Under the pieces are notes generated by a model. The model did not search any database. It was not told the DNA's origin and saw nothing but the letters and a program-made list of their open reading frames with translations. A DNA stretch of 64,000 bases, taken from NCBI RefSeq assembly GCF_026230105.1, contig NC_079478.1, forward strand, positions 6,959,653-7,023,652, in the 5' to 3' direction. This DNA comes from Diorhabda sublineata (lineage: Eukaryota > Arthropoda > Insecta > Coleoptera > Chrysomelidae). Positions 12,310 through 24,350 of the stretch are shown here, piece after piece (position 1 is the stretch's first letter; each line of letters starts with the position of its first letter). The translations under genes were made by a program, and so were the position numbers.

Positions 12310-13019
12310 TTATCTCTGAACAAACATCAGGAAACGTAATGCGGAAACTGTCAACAACGTTAGGTAATTGGCAGTGCCGACTATGCCATGACCTACAGCT
12401 GTAAGCAAAATAGAGCTGTAGCGTTTTGTAAAAAGTGGAATTAAAATGAAGATGAAAAATACAAAATAAGTACAAGCATCTAACAATACTTCTAGCTGGT
12501 GTCCATAAGAACCCTCAATCTGGCGCCGGTCATTTGAGTATTTATCTACATCTACATCTATGTTATAATTGCTTGATGTAAATGGCAATCAATTGCTCGT
12601 TTTAAAACATGAACTTTAACGTAAAAATGAGAAAAAGATGTCAACAATGCACATCCTACCTATATTCTCAACTCTGGTGTATCATAAAACAAAATAATGA
12701 TTGAATAATAAATGCATTTGTCTGGTCTCTTGAAAATACATATTTGTCAACATTAATGATTTCTCATTTTCAAAACAACAAAACTCCAATGTCCATATCA
12801 GTAGAGCAGCCCTTCAAGCACTTGATTCATATAAAATTGAGTCAATCTTTCACTGGGAGCAAATAACAAAGTTAAGTAAATAAGTAAATGCTGGTATGCA
12901 ACTCCACTGCAGTGCACTGCAATGAATAGGCTGGCGAAAAAAGTTGGACAAATCTTTTTATGAGGCAACAATATTTTATAGGTTCTCCCAAAAGTCATAA
13001 ATATAGAATTAGACCCCAT
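12310..13019 (-). CDS. Two adjacent membrane-protein-like ORFs, unassigned
   Basis: On the minus strand an ORF at 13019-12798 (73 codons) is followed by one at 12588-12310 (92 codons). The second has a polar N-terminal part, a hydrophobic segment (ACTYFVFFIFILIPLF), a short basic loop (TKRYS), and another hydrophobic stretch ending in LTVSALRFLMFVQR. The first has a segment around CPTFFASLFIAVHCSGVAYQ. Between them a candidate acceptor (CATCAAG, about 12572) and a weak donor (ATAG|GTAGGA) exist. The tail of the second ORF vaguely resembles the last helix of insect gustatory receptors, but the conserved TY...QF signature is not met. These could be exons of one decayed multi-pass protein or chance hydrophobic ORFs. 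Confidence 0.25.
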
Positions 13020-13316
13020 GTCTGTATGTTAACTGATCCCATAAGGTCTTTTTATTAAACAAAAATGAGTTCACTGGACACTACTATCTTTCTTCTAAAG
13101 AAATATTAAAAAAAAGTTAATTTTGAAACAGAAGAGACCTAAAATCAAGAACATTTAAAAGAATAAATATATATTAAAGATCTAAGAAGTAAGAAATTAA
13201 ACAAATTAATAATAAAGTTTAGAGAAACTGTATTGAGAGAGATGCTCGTTGAGATTCAGTATAGAAATTTTTATGTTGAATTCAGTTGATTTTTGAATAG
13301 TTCGTTTCTTCAACAG

Positions 13317-13381
13317 GTCGTGTGCTTATGCTTTGCAAATAGAGCAGTATCGTGTGTGAAGGCCGCGGGGACATCGCGTAG
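13317..13381 (+). other. Exon-like 65-bp segment between strong splice-like sites
   Basis: A pyrimidine-rich TTCGTTTCTTCAACAG acceptor precedes 65 bases of distinctly higher GC (including GGCCGCGGGGACATCGCG). These end at CGTAG|GTATGG, a plausible donor. The segment is open in one frame (VVCLCFANRAVSCVKAAG). It could be a short coding or untranslated exon of a plus-strand transcript. No partner exon is recognised. Confidence 0.3.
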
Positions 13382-13384
13382 GTA

Positions 13385-14400
13385 TGGACTTTTTGAGTTT
13401 ATTGTGTAACAGCTTGTTGGAACAAATGATATTAATTGAAGAGACAAATAGTTACAGTGAATTAGTCCATATCTTCGGTCACTTGAATGGAGAAAAAGTT
13501 TACCCGCTTACAGTACAAAACAGTAGCACATGCGATCCATAAACAATGGACCACAATTCTAGAATATTCTGTTTCGAAGTATATCTGAACGAATTGCTAT
13601 GGATCAGTTGCAGCTGTTGTTCTAAAGTGATATCAGGAATTTTTCTATCAAATGTGCCACTGATTAATTACACGTGAATGTTTTTAGTAAATTGCGATAC
13701 TTATTGTTCTAAGAACTGTTCTCCCTGAAGTCAAGATGTTTGAATTATGATCTTACCCAAGAAAAGAAACGATTGAATAGGTGACCATTAATGAATGTTA
13801 CTTTTAAGAGCCTTCTCAAAATATCCATACCTCAAAAATACGAAATTATTCAACATTAAAACACTACAAATTGGTTTGTTACTAATTTTATTAATTACTA
13901 TCAAGGCATTCGTACTCGTTTCTATTTATCAATGTCAGTTTTTAATTAGACTACAAATCAGTACGTCATTTTGAATTTAATTAATCTAGTCCTCACCTGG
14001 AAACGTTGCAACAAGAACTCAAAGCTGGAAGAAATGTAGAGAAACAATAAAACTTCACTACTCTCTAGTCTTTCACAAGAAGAGTTGAATTTCAATGAAT
14101 ATATCGGTAATTTGTAGTTATTACTACTTTAGTTTTTCGTAGATATTTCTTGAGCTTATTTGATCTCTACTAATTTCTCTAAAATTTGATATAAAAACAC
14201 TAAAACTTATTTTGAAAATTATAAAAAAAATATAAATTCCCAAAAATTAGTCAATGTAATTGAAAGAACGAGACTCAGAAAACTGATGCCCATGGTGCGA
14301 TACAAAAGGATACGAGTTCAATGTGGAAATTACTACTTCTCATATATGATTATATTATATGATATGATATGTATGGAATAAATTCAATTTTAGCCTTAGA
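13385..14400. other. AT-rich DNA with no recognisable gene
   Basis: No readable family motif. A short imperfect (TATGA)n-like tract lies near 14343-14372, just left of the next transposon. Confidence 0.45.
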
Positions 14401-15598
14401 ATGTACTATGTGAAAAAAAAACTCAAATAGACGTTAGGTTAATTATGGCTCATTTGTCCGAGATTCAAAGAATAGACGTTGTAATTATGATTGGTTGTGA
14501 TAATAAAACAAGAACTCAAAAGGAGGTTTGTGAAATTTTTAATAATAAATACCCTGGTCAACAAGTTCCGCATAAGACAACTCGAGAAGTTACCGCCGGC
14601 AATGATGTAAATGAATCATCTATTTTGAGAGAAAAATACCACCGTTACAAAGTTCAGTTGGTTCAAATGAAGATACTGATAGAATTGATGATGGACAGAA
14701 TTAACGCAAATTTGTAGTTCATAAACAAAATAGTTATTTCTGATGAAGCGACGTTTCATTTAAACGGAACGGTTAACAAACAGAACTGTAGACATTGAAG
14801 CAGAGAAAATCCTCACTGGATGTGAGTGGCTCACACTCAATATCCTAAAAAGATCATGGTATCATGGACAGTTAGTGGTGAAGTGTATCTACATTTTTTT
14901 ATTAACTTCTTAGTGCCTACATTACAAAGCCTTTTACCTTCCAAATGAAATAGATCGATCTATTTACTACAACAAGACGAAGTTCCATCGCATTTTGCAC
15001 GTACAGCTAGAAGTTATTTAAACGAGATGTGGATTGGAAGACGTGGAATGATCGAATGGTCGTCTAGATCCCCGATTTGACTCCTCTCGATTACTTTTTA
15101 TGAGTATATTTAAAATCTAAAGTATATTTCAAGAGACCAGACAATATTGGTGAGTTAAAAAGTTGGGATAACGGAAGAAATTTATGAAATAACACCTAAG
15201 ATCATACAAACTGTACGAGAATTATAAAATCGCCTCTGTTATTTTCAAGAAGTGAATAGTGGTCATATTGAGCATTTAATTTAATTGTAAACTACATTTG
15301 AAAATACATTTTAAATATTAGGTGACATTATTATGATCAATCTCCGTAAAGTTTTGTGATAGAGACATAATAAAATTTATGTTATGATTGCACTACATTT
15401 AAAAATTCAATATTGCTGAATAGAGCACTGAAATTACTTTTCAACAAGATGCCACACGATCCCCTTTCTTAATTAAAATTTTCGAAGAGGTGCTTATAAT
15501 TCTGAGGGGGTACTGGAGGGGGATAATATTTTCATACTGTTTTCTGTCAATTTTAGAATGAAAATTGATATGTTTCAGGTTTTTTTCACATAGTACAT
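14401..15598 (+). mobile_element. Full-length Tc1/mariner-superfamily DNA transposon (decayed)
   Basis: The element is bounded by 19-bp perfect terminal inverted repeats, ATGTACTATGTGAAAAAAA at 14401-14419 and its reverse complement at 15580-15598. If the element proper starts at CTATGTG, each end is flanked by TA, the superfamily's target duplication (14404-14405 and 15594-15595). Total length is about 1.2 kb with one transposase reading frame inside, as expected for the group. The ends look better preserved than the gene. Confidence 0.8.
14445..15284 (+). pseudogene. DUF4817-type Tc1/mariner-like transposase, pseudogene
   Basis: The ATG at 14445 opens MAHLSEIQRIDVVIMIG, the start of the helix-turn-helix domain of this insect transposase family. 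The first open stretch ends at 14717. Downstream frames give VISDEATFHLNGTVNKQNC (about 14732-14790, first catalytic Asp), ENPHWM and AHTQYPKKIMV, then FHRILHVQLEVI (about 14978-15018) in place of the second catalytic block. Next come WIGRRG and RLDPRFDSSRLLF for the third block, and finally CYFQEVNSGHIEHLI with a stop at 15284. The order and spacing match a complete ~340-residue protein. At least four stops or frameshifts make it inactive. It is the same family as the copies at 61.3-62.1 kb, 52.2 kb and 59.6 kb. Confidence 0.85.
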
Positions 15599-15599
15599 A

Positions 15600-17260
15600 A
15601 TAACACTAAAATGAATTTATCCCATGCATATGGACCGCATTGTATATTCATAATCTTAGCATTGGCCAATTTTCTTGAAACATCAAACCTCATATCGAAA
15701 AATTATATTTACTGAAGAAACCTCGATTTGGATATATATTAATTAATTCTAAGTATCCCAAAGCAATTAAACTTTATGGCAGTAATAGAATTAGAATAAA
15801 ATTCTTTCTAAAATATATATATTTTATCTTTAGAGTTGTCTTGATATTTGATGATTTCGCTAGAATGCGACCTTTCCTATAAAAAACTATTCAACATTCT
15901 CATTCTCAACAAGTTTATGAAAACGCGAACATCAAACCTTGTTCAGCGATTGTTAGGGATGACTAGAGTGTCATTGTTTAAGGAAATGGCTCCTGTTACC
16001 AACGTTTCACATCAAGGATTTGGGTATACATTAATGATTCCACTTGAATTGCCACGAACAAATATGAAGGGTATTGTGTGTCTCACATTTTCACATTTTG
16101 TTATATAAAAACAATGACGATGATTGTATTGGAAATTTGACTTCGGAGAAAAAACTCACATTATATTTAGAAAATGTCACTGTAGCGAAGTATGAAATTA
16201 TTACCCTTCAACTGACTGGCATTATGACCTATACATTTAAATTTCTAAAGTAAATTATGTCCTCTATTAATTTTGGTATACATTATGACCTTTCCAGGAA
16301 TGAAATAATAATTTATTGGAATATTGAAATATAGTAAATCTAATAGTACCATGAAGGTTTTCGTTTTAAAACTCCTCTTAAAATGAATATAAAGCTTTGC
16401 GCTTCTGGTTAGGATGTGTTTAAATCTTCCCAGCATTCCTGTTCTATCTCCTTTTTTGTATCTCCAATTTCATTCATAGCTGCTATTGTTTGCTTCTAGT
16501 TTTTTATATCACCATTAATTTCAATACTTCTTTTTTAGGACTCTTCAATTATATTCAATATTCTGCCATAAAAATTGATCACTTCCACATTGAAGCTATT
16601 ATCAATAGAGGTGGCTAGAGTGGTTTTTCGTTCATTGATTTAAGAAGTTATCCGATTTCTCGATCTTAATCTTCCTAATCCACATAACGAGTCACTCCTT
16701 TAGGCTGATTTCAATGAGTCATAGGAATTCTTCAATTAAACTGGAAGGTGTGAAGATACATAATAATAAGAATTGGAATAAAAAAAACTATGCTCACCAT
16801 CGAGAATAGGGTACTAACACTATGACTAGTGGCTCCTCTTATTAGCTAAACGCATGGAACTATTGGTGGGTTTCCAATCCCTTTTTTAATTTCTCTACTT
16901 CTTTTCTCTTCTACTTATTATTATTTCTCCGTTAGTCTTTATTTATTTTGGAATGTATTGAATGAAAATCCGCCCAAAAACAATCTTCATAATCTTCAAG
17001 ATAAACTCGAAACAATTTTTATATTTTTTTCATACAGTACACTAATGCTTCACACTGAATCTTTTTCTAATTCCTCAATTTTCTTTTGACTCCTCTCTAT
17101 TGTGTTTTATTAGATACTTCATCAATCTATGAATGAATATCTACTGCTCTACTTTCAACCTTTCCAATTATTTTATTTCTTGTGCTATGATAAGATTTAT
17201 TCGTTTTATTCAATTTTGTTCAAAGTAAACGAAAAACTAGAGTTTTTAAGAGACCATTTT
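15600..17260. other. AT-rich DNA with no recognisable gene
   Basis: The ORFs at 15848-16108 and 16245-16436 (minus) carry no known motif. From about 16440 to 17200 the plus strand is T-rich. Confidence 0.45.
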
Positions 17261-17261
17261 C

Positions 17262-17395
17262 ATTGAATCAAAAATAACGTGTTAATCGTTCGGAGCAGAG
17301 TTTGGTCATGTTTACACGTAATAAATCAAATTTTTTGTGTCGATATGTGACAATGGGTGAAACATGGATCCGTCAGTTTCTCTAGAATCATAACT
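17262..17395 (+). pseudogene. mariner transposase, left half of a split copy
   Basis: The plus-strand frame reads EQSLVMFTRNKSNFLCRY followed by VTMGETWIRQF. This is the block that leads into the first catalytic Asp of mariner transposase; the expected DETW is GETW, so the catalytic residue is lost. The match stops at about 17395, where copia-like sequence begins. It resumes at 18366, so the two halves belong to one interrupted element. Confidence 0.8.
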
Positions 17396-18365
17396 GCTGG
17401 AACTATTGAGTTTAAGTTGGTATCAATAAACTAGTCAAGAATTATGTTGTCCAAACTACTCATGTAAACAAAATTTTTGTAACGTGTTTCTTCTCAAAAC
17501 TAAAATAAGAAGATATACGTTACAAATATGTGTGTAGTTATCGATGAAAACAAGGAAATAGTTATTCTTATCATATGTGCCTGGATCTATAGCACCACTC
17601 AGATCATTGTGGATTATCTGCTATTTTATGTTAATTTCAGTGATGTTTTCTTCTTATTTTTATTGATCTGACTGACTTTTTTTCACACGAGAAGTTTGGC
17701 CAATATAATTCTTGAGGAATTTATTGATACCAACTTAAATTTAAAATTTCTAGCACTTTCCTGTATATGAGTATACGAATACAAAAATAATGGTACCCGT
17801 AACTTATATCTAGAGCATTAAATCTTCAACAAAGTTGTAAAATTTGACATGACGAAAAGGAAGGAAAAGATATTACTCATATTTTTCTCAGATGGCACAT
17901 GAGAATTTTGAAACAATTTCTTATAATACTCATCTTCTTTGAAAAAATATTCTACTTCAATATGCTGATTCTTCTTCATTCTTCCAGCTTTGGTAATCCA
18001 TATAGAGCGTTGCCTCCACTTCTTTCTCATTCAATTCTTTGGCAACTCTATCAGAAACTTCTTTTCTTTGATACATTCACCCGCAGCAAGCAAGTTCAGA
18101 CTCCATTGTAGATTGTGCGACCATTGATTGTCTTCTTGATGTCCAGGCAATTTGTCCTTCAAATAGCATAATGAAATATTCTGAAGTACTTTCTCTTATT
18201 ATTTCTTTGGTTTTATCTTGGTCTCTTGTTTCAACATCCCCTGCAAAGTCAGCATCACAAAAGGCTTCTAGATGTAGAATATCTTCTTTTTTTTTTCGTC
18301 TCTACCATAGAATATCTCACTTGCTGTTGTTACTTTTAGATATCTCGGGGCTTACATCAACTCAT
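17396..18365 (-). pseudogene. Ty1/copia retrotransposon fragment inserted in a mariner
   Basis: Minus-strand translation gives the copia RNase H region: LEAFCDADFAGDVETRD (about 18225-18275), then EGQIAWTSRRQSMVAQSTME (about 18100-18160), and after a frame change NQHIEVEYFF (about 17945-17975), the counterpart of the K-HIDVRYHF motif. A second piece at about 17480-17625 reads DLSGAIDPGTYDKNNYFLVF and IDNYTHI, the integrase core. Integrase should precede RNase H, but here it lies downstream, so at least two fragments are joined or rearranged. The left edge begins TGCTGGAAC, compatible with a copia LTR terminus. Stops are frequent. Confidence 0.8.
17407..17751. repeat. Imperfect inverted repeat within the copia fragment
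   Basis: About 63 bases at 17407-17469, containing TTTAAGTTGGTATCAATAAA, recur in inverted orientation at about 17689-17751 with roughly 80% identity. The arms flank the integrase fragment, so two copies of one copia segment face each other. Confidence 0.75.
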
Positions 18366-18690
18366 GTAGCTTTCAGTGGACTACAGCCGGTGAACCACGT
18401 CCGAAGCGTTCAAAGGAACAACAGTTAGCTGGAAAGAAAAGGGAGAAACACCCAATAGCGAATACTACATAGATTTATTGGATCTTCTGAAATCAAAAAT
18501 CAACGAAAAACGGCCTCATATATCGAAGAAAAAACCAAGACAATGCACCGATTCACAAATCAATGGCAACGACGAATTGCAGATCGAATGGCTTCCTCAT
18601 CCACCGTATAGTCCATATCTAGCCCCGAGTGACTACTGGCTATTCGCTGATCTCAAAAATATATCTAACCAATGAAAGTTGATATTGGTA
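18366..18690 (+). pseudogene. mariner transposase, right half of a split copy
   Basis: Sequence coding for WTAAGEPRPKRSKEQQLAG starts at the junction. The family's middle region follows, then a block with the second catalytic Asp (QDNAPIHKSMAT, about 18538-18575), and finally PHPPYSPYLAPSDYWLFADL (about 18595-18655), which holds the third Asp in APSDYW. Together with 17262-17395 this restores the usual order once the copia insertion is skipped. The N-terminal third and C-terminal tail are missing, and frames change several times. Confidence 0.85.
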
Positions 18691-18699
18691 TTTATCTCG

Positions 18700-19425
18700 T
18701 ATGGGTCCACTAGCAGACGCAACTAATGCCATATCAATATTCACATCAAAAGTTCATTTAGAAAACGTTTACGGTCCCCTGTACAATTTAAATTTATCCA
18801 TTTATCACAACACTTCAATATTTGAAACAATTTTCTAAAACACAGTAATTAAAAAGTCATTGATACCTTTTTATAGCGATATTACTTAACATAATCAATC
18901 AACCCATGGGGAAATGGAGGGATTGATTTATAGACACGCACAAAGTAAATTTCAGTGATCGAGCGACAGTCAAAAGCTATTGATTATTATATACAACCAA
19001 GAGGCAACTAAATTATATATTTTTTGCAAATTTATGTCGTCGGTAGCGTGAAATCAGATCATTTCGCACTAAAAATTAAGGGAACCTACCAACAAAGAAC
19101 AGCTAATCAAAAAGATGAAATATTGGTTTGAAGAGATATATATTTCGTGGTTTGTTATTTATTTTATCAATAAATATATCGAAAAAATAATATACTTTCC
19201 TGCTATATTTGATTTTTTCTCTGTATTTACGTACTCGGTGATACAATTTGGTCGATTGATGAATATCCACTGGCATTTTGGAATTCAACAAGTAGAAATA
19301 AATTTGTTTCTTAAGATTTCTAAGATAAGTGCAGATAAAGAGTCTTGGAAATTTGCATATGGTTGATAATTTGAACGAGATATGGAGTAGGTTTATTAAA
19401 TAATCATACAATAAGAAAACTCATT
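18700..19425. other. AT-rich DNA with no recognisable gene
   Basis: Two overlapping ORFs on opposite strands (19103-19411 minus, 19115-19366 plus) are rich in Ile, Tyr and Phe and match nothing familiar. Confidence 0.45.
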
Positions 19426-19429
19426 TTAT

Positions 19430-19960
19430 TTTACGGTTTTAAACTTATGATCAGCAAGCTCTTTGATACCTTGAATAAATCATTCTTTGAGCTTAGATAC
19501 GATAAATTGTCGTACTGCATTTTCAATATCGACTTTAGATTCAAACTATTTCCTACGCAAGTATTTCGCCATAGATGTGAATAAAATAGAATGTGATGTT
19601 TCAGGTCCAGACTAAATAGTGAATGTGGATGGAATGCAATATCACCATGTTTTTCGATTTTATTCCGCACAACTCTCCCAGTATCTGATGTAGTCCTGTT
19701 GTATAAGAATCCGCTTTCGATAGACTAAACCTAGATGATTCTCTGATACAACTTCATAAATTGTCATCACTCTCGACTATATATCTCAGTATTGATAGAA
19801 CGGCCATTTATAAGTATTTCGAAGTATAAAAAACTTTCATAATTCCACCAGACGTACCAAGACTTTTCTCTCTAATCAATCTAGCTTTGCGACAAGTTCT
19901 GGTAATTGTTGCCATATGTTTAACTACTGATTTTCCATATCCGGATTGTTTAAATGAATT
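19430..19960 (-). pseudogene. mariner transposase relic of a second subfamily
   Basis: Minus-strand frames give WWNYESFLYFEILINGRSIN (about 19785-19850), equivalent to the IWWDxxGVxYYELLxxGxTxN block. After a frame change VVRNKIEKHGDIAFHPHSLF and SLDLKHHILFYSHL follow (about 19560-19675), equivalent to the HPPYSPDLAPSDYHLF block with its third catalytic Asp lost. A C-terminal GIKELADHKFKTVK lies before a stop near 19432. The pattern is that of the widespread insect/mammal mariner type rather than the SEWTAAGE type found at 18.4, 30 and 40 kb. Catalytic residues are absent. Confidence 0.7.
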
Positions 19961-19992
19961 CATTTTCATCGCAAGTTATAATGATGAATCAT

Positions 19993-20225
19993 TCTTCTTC
20001 TTCTTATTCTTATTTTAAGACTATGTCTTGTGTTTTCAAAGAGGCAGACTAAGTTTGTGACTCCGAGGACCAGCTTTCATACCAACGCTTTGGTGGTCTC
20101 TCAGGCGGTCTACTTGTATTGGGTCTCTCTTCCTTTCGCCAGTCGATCGTCGTCCATTCTATTGACATGATCTCTCCATGCTATTCTTCTAGTTCTGGCC
20201 CATCTCACTATATCCATCAAATGAT
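19993..20225 (-). pseudogene. RTE-like/LINE C-terminal tail with microsatellite 3' end
   Basis: Minus-strand translation reads RWARTRRIAWRDHVNRMDDD (about 20145-20205). The counterpart of RPPGRPPKRWYESW is spread over two frames (about 20045-20110). This conserved C-terminal block follows the reverse transcriptase in many insect endonuclease-RT retrotransposons. Its downstream end, at 19993-20016, is an AAG/AAT-type simple repeat on the minus strand, as expected for the microsatellite tail of RTE-type elements. No RT motif is visible upstream, so the copy is 5'-truncated. Confidence 0.6.
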
Positions 20226-20229
20226 GAAT

Positions 20230-23200
20230 CATCTGATGATCATTTATCGACTGAGAAAGCAGCTGTTTACACAGATCTACTTGACAATGGGCTTGAATCT
20301 TTGAATCTCTATTAATTCATATGGCATTTTTTGACAACTCTTCGATCTCTCCGATTGATTTTAAATGAGGATGTATGGTATTTTAGAAGGTCCAAAGTGA
20401 TTCCGACAATCGGCAAGTAATGATAATGGGTTGGTGTTCTACTACTTCCCTTGTAATATCCCACGTCGACGCCGTTCTCTAGCTAATGGTATCTTTCCTT
20501 TCAATATTTTCTTTGCCTCAACGCTACTTTTCATTTTTTTTCTCCAATAATGTCTTAATAATACTTAATAATAATAATAATTTTTGCGAGAAATATTCAT
20601 TTTCACGGAAATTATAATGCTTAGTTCAATTAATTGATATGGCTGGAGTGAGTTTCTATCTATCATATTTGAACTTAAAAATATATCAATATCAAGTTTA
20701 TTTGGAAAGGATTTGAGGTGCTTTAGAAACAAAATTGTGTCACGAGACCGGATCCACGACTCACGAATAAACGAACAACAAAGCAAAGTTTAGACAATAA
20801 TGTAAAAAAAAACGAACTTCGTTTCAACGAATGTATATATTTGATTTTTATTTATCATGAAAATGTTCTGGGAGCGCTGGAATTTCGGTGTGAACAGTTT
20901 GACTAACTCACCCAACCAAAACGTTGAGATGAACTATATTTAACTGTTCCACTTGGTATATAATATAGTTTTTCACTACTCTGCTTAATAAAACGAAATC
21001 AAATAATATCAAAACATGTACGGCAAGGTTCACGTTGAAAACTGGTATGAATATTTTGAAACTATATGGTAATCGTTGATTTGAAGTACCATTGGTGCAA
21101 GAAACTCAGTTTTTTGGTCGAGAGCCTTTGGACTGGCCTTTCGGGAACTCTAGAAGATTCATACTTAATTTGTGGTGAATCTTTAGTAGCATTTATTAGC
21201 ATCGATTGGAAAGCCCATAATGAGGACGACTTGTTAATCTTGTTTAATTCAGAAAAGTATATAATAAATTTTCAGAAAGGTGTTTTTTGGATTCTTTGGA
21301 TTCTTTGCTAATCCATTAAATTCTTGTATGCGGCAATATACTACCCCTTCAATTAATTGGATAACAGATTTTTTTTGTATTTGTTCAATACGATAGAGAA
21401 AGTACTGTCTCGATCAAAAGCATTCATCCTAGTTATATATTTCAAAATATCCACAAATTTGCAGAATTAACTAATGCACCTTGATTCCGTAAAACACATT
21501 GTTACTATTTATCTATAATTGTGAGATTGGAAGTATGTTTGTTCAATTATAAACAATAATTGTCATAAGCGACACTATAACAATGGAAAACATCTTTTTT
21601 TTATCTAAAGTAAAAATGTGAAAACTATTTCAACTTATTCATTTAATGTAAATTCTGGCGAAATTCATAAATCAATAATTTCAAAAGCTTCCAAGTACAT
21701 TCACAATCTTTCTTCTCCAAGTTACGCTTGTTTGTAGTTGGGAAATATCCCCATTCATATGATTATTTCTGTGAAACATTTAACTTGTCTTTTGTTTGTA
21801 AGAAATCAAAATGAAGGTATTCAGCGGAACTAAAATGAAAGTTCGGCATTTTGCAGTTTTCTTAGAACGCTAATTTACATGAACAAACTTTGAAGAGCAC
21901 TCAACGGATCTGGAATGAATGTGATGTAAATTAGTTTCGGAGACATTTAGATTAGTGAGTGAGGTCTGGTGTGCAGATTATCGAAAGTCGAGAAGAACTT
22001 GAAATGTTGCAAACAAGTTTGAAAAAATAATATCATTGTTGGTTTACCTTTATTAGATTGTAAATAGTTATTAATGCGATAAGTGAGTAAAGTAATACTT
22101 TTTTCACGAGTAGGACGGTTTGACCGTAGACTAAAGATTAAAGAAATAAACTAAAAGTCTAAAAAACTTAGGTAAGTAGGTGGTTGAAATAAAGCAGCAA
22201 TCTGAACTCCAGATGTTATATCTATTTTTAGACTAAAATGTCAAAAAGAAGGAAACAGAATGAATTAAAATAAATTCTTCACACCCATTTCAAAGCATTT
22301 AATTAACTGACACGTTCTCTATGAATACTAGAAAAAAATCCAAAGCTAAAAATTCTTTTAGGAGTAAAAAAAATAAATATTCCCCTATATCTACATATCT
22401 CCCTGAAGTCGTGTATATTCGACTTGTACTTCGTCATATATCTTCATTCCGTGTATGCTCTGTTCTGGATATCCTGCACGATCTTCTCAAGTAGTCCATT
22501 TCTTTCCCCTGTCTATCTGTTAGTTGCATCATTAATTCCATCTCTAAAATTTATACCAGCAAAAATTTCAAGAAACTACCGCCTGACATGTTTTTGCAAC
22601 ATAGAAATCGGCAGTAACTGGATGATATACTAATAAAATTTCGTGTATATTTATATTTAAGAATTTGTTTTGACTCTGAGTCCCTAAAGGATGGTCCCGT
22701 GTGCATTGCACAATTTGCACACATGATAGCGGGTGCCCTGTTTTTGATGTGGTATTACATATTTGTTTGTATCCTCTATGTATCATATTTGACACAAGTG
22801 ATTGAAAAAACAATACACTTTTTTGATATAACTAGATTTTTTCACTATCTTTGTTCATTAAATTGCCCACCAAAGCAGCCGAAAACATCATTTTTAATTC
22901 ACTAGAAAAAATTACTCAGTATAGGGTTAGAGTATAATTTTGCCTTGCTTTAAGCAATATGTTTTACCTAAATATACACATTACAGTATATTTATATATA
23001 AAAAGTAGTAATTATCTCAATTATATTAGTTTACATTCATCAGAGTATTCAGTATCTAATAAATTTTTCCATAATATCGTGTGGTTCGTAGTGAGAACGA
23101 AGCACCCGGTATAAGTTGAATACGACTAAAATATAGTTGTGAAGTAGTGTATTTGTATTGAATTCCCACACAATATTTTGGTCGTTTTATTTATAGCAAA

Positions 23201-24350
23201 TATTTACAGTGATTTCATAATTGATTTCATCCTTCAAAGCACTCGACTTAAAATGTTTATATGTATTTTGGAATCAATTATTATACAAACTGATTTTGAC
23301 TTAACTACGACCTTCCTACTAAATATTTATATATAAAAGTATTTCACTGTATTTATGTCAGAGAATGACGACGTTCTCAATTTTTTTCAGTATAATTCAA
23401 CATATTGACTTCTCTAGTGAAAACGTGGAAAGTGATCCAATACGATTTTATAGAAAATTTGAATCCTCAAATCTTTCAAACTTTTTTCTATGTCTCCAAT
23501 GATTTTGAGATGTCTTCAAGAAAGTGGTGGCTTCAAATTTTTTTTCTAAATGGAACTCAATAGATCTCAAAAATTGAACTTTGTTGGATTATGTGTGGAT
23601 TTATCTGATATGCTTTCTCATACAGAGAATGACTTCTATAGCTTCATCTATTTCATACATAACTTTGCTATAGGCATTCAACTAATATTATAATGAGAAA
23701 TTTCACGCCAGCTTAGTAAATTACTATACTTTTAACCGAGGATCTACCCCTTTAGATTTTCATTATAATGCACGGTACTTTGCTTTTACAATAGAAAGTT
23801 AAATAACTTAAAGAGGTTTAGTTTTCTTAAGTTTGATCAGGATCGCATTGTCTAAAAGCTGGATTACTTGGTTATGGATATGTAGAGATTACTGTTACTA
23901 TAAAAGCAAGAAGCATTAACGATGCTTCATATTGACTTTCAAATTGACATGGTGATTTTATCCAACCATAATTTTTTCTAAATTTGGTGACTAAGCGTAG
24001 CTAAGCATCCAATATTATAACGTAATATTTTTTAGTTTTAGAATATAAAACTTGTATATTGTTTACATTAAAAAGAGAAGATTGTTTTAATTTCATTGTA
24101 AGATTCACATGAATTACATCAACTGATCCATCCTTATTACATTATATTTTAAACTCCATTTCATTTATCAATTTTATCAATTGGAGTCTCCAGATTCATG
24201 GCCGCTACTTAGTGATCTTTGCTTGCTGCAATCATAGTAAACCAGCGCTACCCTATCAGGCTCTAATTATGGAATACCACTAGTGAAGAGAAGGTTTAAA
24301 AACCAAATACATGAGCTTGTGGTACTCCTGCAATGTCAGAATAAACCTCT
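20230..24350. other. AT-rich DNA with no recognisable gene
   Basis: A somewhat less AT-rich stretch at 20330-20540 may be an unidentified extension of the preceding retrotransposon. The ORFs at 21066-21311 and 22424-22905 have mixed composition but no motif I know. A short (AAT)n run sits near 20565-20582. Confidence 0.4.

Noticed and set aside
22540..22620. ISRNYRLTCF resembling the reverse transcriptase NYRPIS motif
   Set aside because: A single short coincidence with no flanking RT blocks in the right order.
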